From an uncultured Clostridia bacterium (GTDB lineage: Bacteria > Bacillota > Clostridia > Christensenellales > Borkfalkiaceae), in the NCBI GenBank assembly GCA_947627125.1, contig CANQUY010000121.1, forward strand, positions 1-5,141: a DNA stretch of 5,141 nucleotides. The letters are read 5' to 3'. Both the position numbers and the translations under genes were made by a program. This document shows, piece after piece, positions 1-3,468 of the stretch (position 1 is its first letter; the number at the start of each line of letters is the position of its first letter). Under the pieces are notes generated by a model. That model searched no databases, was not told the origin of the DNA, and was given only the letters and a program-made list of their open reading frames with translations.

Positions 1-18
1 TAAGTTCTTGTCTTTCCG

Positions 19-243
19 ATGTTTCACCTGTTTGTTTTCGTTTTGAGTGTTCGGGCAGGGTTAAACAATGGTGCGTTCTATGGTTGCAGTTCGTTGACAG
101 ATATTCAATTCAAAGGAACCGTGGAAGAGTGGAAAGCGATTCAAAAGAAATATCTTTTGTATTTAGGCTCGGAGAATTACACTGTGACCTGCACGGACGG
201 AACGATCGATAAAGAGGGAAATGTGACGTATTTTGAGCAATAA
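19..243 (+). pseudogene. C-terminal remnant of a BspA-like leucine-rich-repeat protein
   Basis: From about position 64 the reading frame encodes NNGAFYGCSSLTDIQFKGT, the hallmark of the LRR_5/BspA repeat (AF.GC.SL..I.F.GT). After this comes a Trp-containing segment (EEWKAIQKK) and an ending YTVTCTDGTIDKEGN, which is how many surface-exposed BspA-type proteins of gut Firmicutes finish. An in-frame TAA stands at 1-3, and the first 15 residues after ATG 19 do not look like leucine-rich repeats. No ribosome binding site precedes that ATG. I therefore read this as the 3' end of a larger gene cut off by rearrangement, with only about one repeat left; the alternative is a frameshift near the window edge. 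Neither other forward frame at 1-60 restores repeat sequence. The family recognition is firm; the pseudogene status is inferred. Confidence 0.6.
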
Positions 244-263
244 GTTGATGATTTTAATGCGAT

Positions 264-289
264 CGCCCGCGGACTCTCGTCCGCGGGCG
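264..289. other. Perfect GC-rich hairpin after the LRR remnant
   Basis: An 11-bp perfect inverted repeat (cgcccgcggac at 264-274, its complement at 279-289) encloses the tetraloop tctc. It lies 20 bp after the LRR stop codon, where a terminator would be expected, but neither strand has a T-tract next to the stem. It could be a Rho-independent-like stop without a U-tract or a palindromic repeat element. Confidence 0.5.
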
Positions 290-302
290 CTGGCTTATAT
301 GT

Positions 303-560
303 TGTCGAGGCTCTGAGGGTCTATGAGATCCCCTCGGCTACGCCTCGGGATGAGGACACGGCCCGAACGAAGTCTATGCCCCCTCCCGAGGAGGGGGTAG
401 GGAGTGGGCAACGACCGCATAGTATCCGTATACGCCCCGCGAGATTCTTCGGGTTAGGTTGTCGGACTTCGTTTTTGCTCACGTTCTCAGAATGACGCGG
501 GGCTGCTCCCGTGCGTTTGATGGGATCCTTCGCTGCGCTCAGGATGAGCGTGGGGAGGGA
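303..560. repeat. Intergenic mosaic of dispersed repeat modules, copy 1
   Basis: This gene-free stretch contains at least three modules that recur at 1280-1556. Module A (ctacgcctcgggatgagg) is at 338-355 and is identical at 1531-1548; a looser relative is at 1494-1526. Module B (466-509) matches 1377-1420 over 44 bp with three mismatches, including 33 identical bases (477-509 and 1388-1420). Module C (516-549) matches 1313-1346 with three mismatches in 34. A separate G/C hairpin (arms 379-386 and 390-397, loop cga) has a weaker relative at 1791-1809. The short ORFs here exist only because the modules lack stops. I see no transposase; the elements resemble the non-coding repeats scattered between genes in many Clostridia genomes. 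Confidence 0.7.
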
Positions 561-562
561 AG

Positions 563-607
563 CCGAGAACTCCTCGAACCTCCTACGAGGGGCGGGGAGT
601 TCTTCGG
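563..607. repeat. Imperfect palindrome just upstream of the ferritin promoter
   Basis: The arms ccgagaactcc (563-573) and ggagttcttcgg (596-607) pair over 11 bp with a single bulged T at 603. The interior holds a smaller stem (cctc 579-582 with gagg 587-590). The palindrome ends 17 bp before the ferritin -35 box. It lacks a T-tract, so it is more likely part of the repeat block than a terminator. Confidence 0.5.
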
Positions 608-624
608 AATGTGCAAAAAAATAC

Positions 625-652
625 TTGACTTTTTCGCAAAAAGGGTTACAAT
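625..652 (+). promoter_or_regulatory. Sigma-A-type promoter of the ferritin gene
   Basis: TTGACT (625-630) and TACAAT (647-652) are separated by 16 bp, putting +1 near 659, about 30 nt before the ATG. A perfect palindrome ACAATATTGT (648-657) overlaps the -10 box and start site. An inverted repeat cttttt-cgc-aaaaag (629-643) fills the spacer; either could be a repressor site. No classical Fur or PerR box is recognisable. Confidence 0.75.
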
Positions 653-688
653 ATTGTTTGCTTTCAAAGGAAGGCAAAGGAGATCATC

Positions 689-1207
689 ATGTTAAACAAC
701 AAAATTGCGGAAATGCTCAACGAGCAGATCAACAAGGAGCTCTACTCCGCCTATCTCTATCTCGATTTCGCCAACTACTATGCCGACGAGGGGCTCGACG
801 GCTTCGCCCACTGGTACGAAGTGCAGGCGCAGGAGGAGCGCGACCATGCCTTCATGATCCGCCGCTATCTCATCAACAACGGTCACCGCGTCACGTTCGG
901 GGCCATTGCGAAGCCCGACAAGACATTCAAGACCCATCTCGACCCTCTGACGGCAGGCTATGAGCATGAGCAGTACGTCACCTCGCTCATCACCGATATC
1001 TACCATGAGGCGGCGGGGCAGAAGGACTACCGCACGATGCAGTTTTTGGATTGGTTCATCAAGGAGCAGGGTGAAGAGGAAACCAACGCCGACGATATGA
1101 TCAAAAAGTACAAGCTGTTCGGCTCGGACGCGAAGGGATTGTATGCTTTGAATCAGGAGCTCCTCGGCCGCGTCTACACGCCCTCGACAACTGGTCCTGC
1201 AATGTAA
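689..1207 (+). CDS. ftnA: Bacterial non-haem ferritin (FtnA type)
   Basis: The 172-residue protein is an iron-storage ferritin. It oxidises Fe(II) at a diiron centre and stores it as a mineral inside a 24-subunit cytosolic cage, buffering iron and limiting peroxide chemistry. The ferroxidase residues sit at the same numbers as in E. coli FtnA: E17, Y24, E50, H53, E94 and Q127 for sites A and B, plus E49, E126, E129 and E130, which match the site C ligands. The segment QEERDHA (48-54) is diagnostic of the four-helix-bundle ferritins. No haem-binding Met like that of bacterioferritin is apparent. The length is slightly above the usual 165 or so because of a short C-terminal tail. The start is set by AAAGGAG at 676-682, 6 nt before the ATG. 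The gene has its own promoter and terminator, so it appears monocistronic; the bordering DNA is repeats rather than functional partners. Confidence 0.97.
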   Translation: MLNNKIAEMLNEQINKELYSAYLYLDFANYYADEGLDGFAHWYEVQAQEERDHAFMIRRYLINNGHRVTFGAIAKPDKTFKTHLDPLTAGYEHEQYVTSLITDIYHEAAGQKDYRTMQFLDWFIKEQGEEETNADDMIKKYKLFGSDAKGLYALNQELLGRVYTPSTTGPAM

Positions 1208-1228
1208 AAATTTGCAACTTATAGCACG

Positions 1229-1256
1229 AAATTCCGCCCTTTCGGGCGGAATTTTT
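1229..1256 (+). terminator. Intrinsic terminator of the ferritin gene
   Basis: An 11-bp stem (1229-1239 with 1244-1254, core ttccgccc/gggcggaa) carries a tttc loop and runs into a T-tract (1252-1256). It starts 22 bp after the ferritin stop codon. The stem is A/T at its base, so it could also work weakly on the other strand. Confidence 0.93.
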
Positions 1257-1285
1257 CATGAATTGAAAATGCGCGGCGGGAGGGA

Positions 1286-1556
1286 TATGGACTTCGTTGG
1301 GGCTGCCGTTGGTTTAATGGGATTCTTCGCTGCGCTCAGAATGAGCAGTGGGGTGGGGTGGGGGGCAAGTCGCCTTACTTCGTACCTGCTCACGTTCTCA
1401 GAATGACGCGGGGCTGCTCCAACAGGGCCCATTCCTCATTCCGAGCCCCGAAGGGGCGAGAGAATCCCGCTATAAGAACGGAAGTCCGTAAGTCTACGAG
1501 ATCCACTCGCTATGCTCGGGATGAGGGGGACTACGCCTCGGGATGAGGGCGGGGAC
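1286..1556. repeat. Intergenic mosaic of dispersed repeat modules, copy 2
   Basis: No gene is supported here. The block re-uses the modules seen at 303-560 in a different order: module C (1313-1346) comes before module B (1377-1420), whereas B precedes C in the first block. Two versions of module A then follow head to tail (1494-1526 and 1531-1548). An extra element not seen in the first block is the hairpin gcccc-gaa-ggggc (1445-1457). The G-rich strip at 1348-1366 separates the modules. The two blocks flank the ferritin unit in direct orientation. Confidence 0.7.
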
Positions 1557-1605
1557 ATGGGCAGGCAGGTTTTTCAACCTTTTTCAATCAAATACCAAAA
1601 AAATC

Positions 1606-1634
1606 TTGCAAATTTGACGGCACTGTGGTATACT
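1606..1634 (+). promoter_or_regulatory. Extended -10 promoter within a palindrome, driving the small RNA
   Basis: TTGCAA (1606-1611) and TATACT (1629-1634) are 17 bp apart, and TGG directly before the -10 box makes it an extended -10 promoter. Transcription should begin near 1641. An inverted repeat GGCACT (1619-1624) / AGTGCC (1638-1643) is placed nearly symmetrically around the -10 box, which is typical of a dimeric repressor operator. TTGACG at 1614-1619 is an alternative -35 match, but it is only 9 bp from the -10. Confidence 0.7.
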
Positions 1635-1640
1635 GAAAGT

Positions 1641-1783
1641 GCCACACAATTTCATATTTTCTCTGTAAACGGCTACACTGGCATTTGGTGTATCCTCATT
1701 TCCGTTTACAGGGAGAAATTGTGTGGCAACAATGACGGGATACTCGATGCGGGCGTTCCATCATTGGAATGCCCTTATTTTTT
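1641..1783 (+). ncRNA. Unidentified structured small RNA of about 143 nt
   Basis: The predicted transcript runs from the promoter at 1606-1634 to the terminator at 1751-1783. Its 5' part folds into one long interrupted hairpin. An outer stem pairs 1640-1652 with 1716-1728 (13 bp, perfect; core gccacacaattt). A bulge catatt (1653-1658) sits on the 5' side. An inner stem pairs 1659-1672 with 1702-1715, including two G-U pairs. The apical loop of 29 nt contains a small stem (tacact 1674-1679 with ggtgta 1687-1692). A linker of about 22 nt (1729-1750) then leads to the terminator. The fold does not match 6S, SRP, tmRNA, RNase P or a riboswitch I can recognise. No credible ORF fits inside it. Alternatives are a transcription-attenuating leader for the operon starting at 2053, or a small inverted-repeat element that carries a promoter. 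Confidence 0.55.
1751..1783 (+). terminator. Intrinsic terminator of the small RNA
   Basis: The arms gggcgttcca (1751-1760) and tggaatgccc (1765-1774) form a 10-bp stem with one G-U pair and a tcat loop. The tail ttattttttg (1775-1784) is U-rich. This is a strong Rho-independent terminator on the + strand, and no credible protein gene lies in front of it. Confidence 0.88.
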
Positions 1784-1824
1784 GCCTTTCATGCCCCCCA
1801 AGGAGGGGCGGGTGTGTCAGAACA

Positions 1825-1894
1825 TTGACAAAAAAGGGGATTCGTGTCAAAAAATAGAACTTTTTTGCGAAAAATTTTGTCAAAAATATTGACA
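1825..1894. promoter_or_regulatory. Cluster of four TTGACA/TGTCAA half-sites before the chaperone operon
   Basis: TTGACA occurs at 1825-1830 and 1889-1894, and its complement TGTCAA at 1845-1850 and 1878-1883. The last two half-sites form an inverted repeat TGTCAA-aaata-TTGACA (1878-1894) that contains the operon's -35 box. The two TGTCAA sites are 33 bp apart, close to three helical turns, and both continue into an A-rich run. This may be an operator array for a dimeric regulator, or partly -35 boxes plus chance in AT-rich DNA. It is not a CIRCE element. Confidence 0.4.
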
Positions 1895-1918
1895 GCGCGG
1901 GGATTTTGCCTATATAAT
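1889..1918 (+). promoter_or_regulatory. Consensus promoter of the DUF1292-GrpE-Hsp70 operon
   Basis: TTGACA (1889-1894) and TATAAT (1913-1918) both match consensus, with an 18-bp spacer. The overlapping TATATA at 1911-1916 would give 16 bp. The start of transcription is expected near 1925. No CIRCE inverted repeat (TTAGCACTC/GAGTGCTAA) is present, so HrcA control as for the housekeeping dnaK operon is not indicated. Confidence 0.8.
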
Positions 1919-1924
1919 ATAAAT

Positions 1925-2052
1925 TGTACTTTTACTTTAAGTATGCGGGATGGTCGCATGTGTGCCCGATGGGGCGGCCGCACGGGCCGTTCGTTCGGGA
2001 AACGGAATCAATGCCTCACGAAAGGCAGCAAAATAAAAGGAGAAATTCAGTT
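1925..2052 (+). other. Structured 5' leader of the chaperone operon
   Basis: The predicted leader of about 128 nt has a GC-rich middle that can form consecutive small hairpins: atgcg 1943-1947 with cgcat 1955-1959; gccc 1964-1967 with gggc 1972-1975, or alternatively gcccg 1964-1968 with cgggc 1983-1987; ccgtt 1987-1991 with aacgg 2001-2005; and tgcct 2012-2016 with aggca 2023-2027. The ribosome binding site lies in an A-rich single-stranded stretch (2028-2052). It is not obviously masked, so a simple thermosensor is unlikely. I do not recognise a known riboswitch class. Confidence 0.4.
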
Positions 2053-2319
2053 ATGAAAGACGACGACGTCATCACCCTCACAACCGCGGACGGCGAAGAA
2101 GTTGACTTTATCCAAGTCGCGGGGATCGCCTACCGCGGGAAATTCTATGCGATCCTGCAGCCCGTGGAACTTCTCGACGGCATGGACGACGATGAAGCGC
2201 TTGTCTTTCGCGTCAAGCGCGGATTCTTCGGGAAGGAGCATTTCGAGATCGAAACGAACGACGCGATCATTGATGCTGTTTTCAAGGAATACAACCGCCT
2301 CCTTGACGAACAGTCGTAA
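2053..2319 (+). CDS. DUF1292 family protein
   Basis: An 88-residue acidic, soluble protein with no signal peptide or membrane segment. It follows the DUF1292 pattern (PF06949, as in B. subtilis YrzB). It opens with VITLTTADGEEVDF (6-19). Next comes a Tyr/Gly-containing strand pair and ILQPVEL (34-40), where members typically carry a Y.vL.P motif. An acidic turn (42-48) and EALVFRVKR (48-56) follow, and a C-terminal helix ends FKEYNRLLDE (77-86). The family's biochemical function is unknown. The frame stays open to 1924, but that would start at the promoter's own +1 region; the AAAGGAG at 2036-2042, 10 nt before ATG 2053, fixes this start. It is the first gene of the apparent operon with the GrpE-like and Hsp70 genes, 36 bp before the next start, which suggests a role tied to that chaperone pair. 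That role is inference. Confidence 0.88.
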   Translation: MKDDDVITLTTADGEEVDFIQVAGIAYRGKFYAILQPVELLDGMDDDEALVFRVKRGFFGKEHFEIETNDAIIDAVFKEYNRLLDEQS

Positions 2320-2355
2320 GTTTGTTCCGTAAATTTGAAAAATAAGGAGAATGAA

Positions 2356-3441
2356 ATGAAAGACAACGTAACCAATCAGACCGAAGAAAAAGCGGCGGAG
2401 CAGGCCGTGAGCCAATCCCCCGCGGTCACGGCGGAACAGCTCAGCAGAATGTTTGCGGGCTATGCCGATAACGTACGGCGTCAGATCCTTGCGCTGAGAT
2501 CCAAAGACAAGATCGTTTCCAATCTTACGGCAGAGGTCGAAAAGTACAGAGATGATTTTGTTTTTCGTCTGTTGAAGCCCTTCTGCGTCGGACTGATCTC
2601 CTATCTGGAGGACTGCAAAAAGACGTTGCGGAGCCTCGATTCCTATGTGAAGGACGTGCCCACGGTGCTGAAATATGCAAGCTATGTGCGGGACGATCTC
2701 TATGACTTACTCGCGAACGAGGGCGTCGAGCTCGAGGGGACGGAGTTCATCTACCGCGGCAAACCGCTGTTCGGGCAGAGAGCGATCGCCCCGCAGCATG
2801 TTGCTCCCGCCAAGGCGGAAGAAGTCCCTGCGGAATCGGCGGAAATGCCGGTTGAGGCGGCAGAAGTTCCTTTAGAAACGGCAGAACTTCCTGCGGAGGG
2901 CACGCCTGCGGAAGCGGAGATCGCCGCCGCGGAGGAGCCCGCCGACCCGACGGAGGAAATGCTGCGCATCGCCCGCGAGAACAGCGAAAAGCTCATTGCC
3001 ATTCTTGCAGAGAGGGAGGAGCGCGACAAAGTTCTGCTCTCCTATGAGGAAAAGCTCGGCTCCATCGAGGAGGATTACAGCGATGCGATCCTTCTGCCCT
3101 ATCTCAGGAAACTCGCACGCGCATATGCGGACGTGTCACAGGCGGTCGATGAGATCAAGGAGGAGATCACCGAGGAGAACATGCGGGAGGAATACGCCTC
3201 CGTCATCTCCCTCGCGATCGAGGCGGCGCAGCTGCTTCTCGATACGGCGGGCGTCATCATCGCCGAGGACGTCGGCGATACATACGACATCAAGACCAAC
3301 AGGCTCATGAAAATGGTCCCCACGGAGGACGAAACGTTCGACAAGAAAGTCGCCTTCCGTTACACGGCCGCCTACCTGTATGAGGGAAAACTTCTCTATC
3401 CCTCCCGGGTAGACGTCTACAAATACACCCCGAAAAATTAA
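2356..3441 (+). CDS. Duplicated GrpE-like nucleotide exchange factor
   Basis: This 361-residue cytosolic protein probably releases ADP from the Hsp70 encoded next. The C-terminal half (about 203-361) reads like a GrpE: a charged long helix (203-237), helices 240-298, then GVIIAEDVGDTYD (299-311) and a closing beta-wing strand EGKLLYPSRVDVYK (343-356), matching the GrpE ending G..L.GR.LRPA.V.V. The usual GrpE His after the FDP-like turn is Asn here (N315). The N-terminal half (about 26-143) repeats the helical part and first strand: D51/D224, P75/P248 and Y107/Y280 all keep a 173-residue offset, and GV at 123-124 corresponds to 299-300. It lacks a clear beta-wing. An Ala/Glu/Pro linker (about 150-200) joins the halves. 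The ATG at 2356 has AAGGAG at 2344-2349, 6 nt upstream; an in-frame TTG at 2335 lies before that site and is not the start. GrpE assignment is good; the duplication is my reading by eye. Confidence 0.8.
   Translation: MKDNVTNQTEEKAAEQAVSQSPAVTAEQLSRMFAGYADNVRRQILALRSKDKIVSNLTAEVEKYRDDFVFRLLKPFCVGLISYLEDCKKTLRSLDSYVKDVPTVLKYASYVRDDLYDLLANEGVELEGTEFIYRGKPLFGQRAIAPQHVAPAKAEEVPAESAEMPVEAAEVPLETAELPAEGTPAEAEIAAAEEPADPTEEMLRIARENSEKLIAILAEREERDKVLLSYEEKLGSIEEDYSDAILLPYLRKLARAYADVSQAVDEIKEEITEENMREEYASVISLAIEAAQLLLDTAGVIIAEDVGDTYDIKTNRLMKMVPTEDETFDKKVAFRYTAAYLYEGKLLYPSRVDVYKYTPKN
2818..2901 (+). repeat. Four 21-bp tandem units coding the A-E-x-P-x-E-x linker
   Basis: Within the GrpE-like gene, residues 155-182 consist of four heptads with Pro exactly every seven residues (P158, P165, P172, P179): EEVPAES, AEMPVEA, AEVPLET, AELPAEG. 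At DNA level these are degenerate 21-bp units starting at 2818, 2839, 2860 and 2881. They make an acidic, extended, probably disordered spacer that could vary in copy number between strains. Confidence 0.8.
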
Positions 3442-3468
3442 AAAATTATATAAAAAGGAGAAAATATT

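Noticed and set aside
321..677. 118-codon minus-strand ORF and overlapping plus-strand ORFs before ferritin
   Set aside because: They are made of the dispersed repeat modules and hairpins, lack ribosome binding sites, and the minus-strand one overlaps the ferritin promoter. The peptides reflect the repeats rather than a protein family.
1212..1546. Short plus-strand ORFs over the second repeat block
   Set aside because: Same repeat-derived peptides, no ribosome binding site, and the first begins inside the ferritin terminator.
1640..1728. MITE-like element with 13-bp terminal inverted repeats
   Set aside because: No target-site duplication is visible at the ends, and the position exactly at the predicted transcription start fits an RNA fold better. 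A genome copy count would decide.
1721..1857. Tiny GTG frame (4 codons) overlapping an ATG frame at 1732 in an ATGA junction after a GGAG
   Set aside because: The GGAG at 1712-1715 is buried in the hairpin stem, the longer frame crosses the intrinsic terminator, and the peptide has no recognisable features. It is kept only as a remote leader-peptide possibility.
1512..1892. 126-codon plus-strand ORF across the small RNA region
   Set aside because: It runs through a promoter, a long hairpin and a strong terminator, has no ribosome binding site and shows no recognisable domain.
1925..2052. Known riboswitch (c-di-GMP, fluoride, ZTP, T-box considered)
   Set aside because: Isolated short strings resemble pieces of such motifs, but none of the conserved cores is present in the right order.
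2047..2415. Minus-strand ORFs over the DUF1292 gene
   Set aside because: They are shadows of a gene that has a good promoter, ribosome binding site and family pattern on the plus strand.
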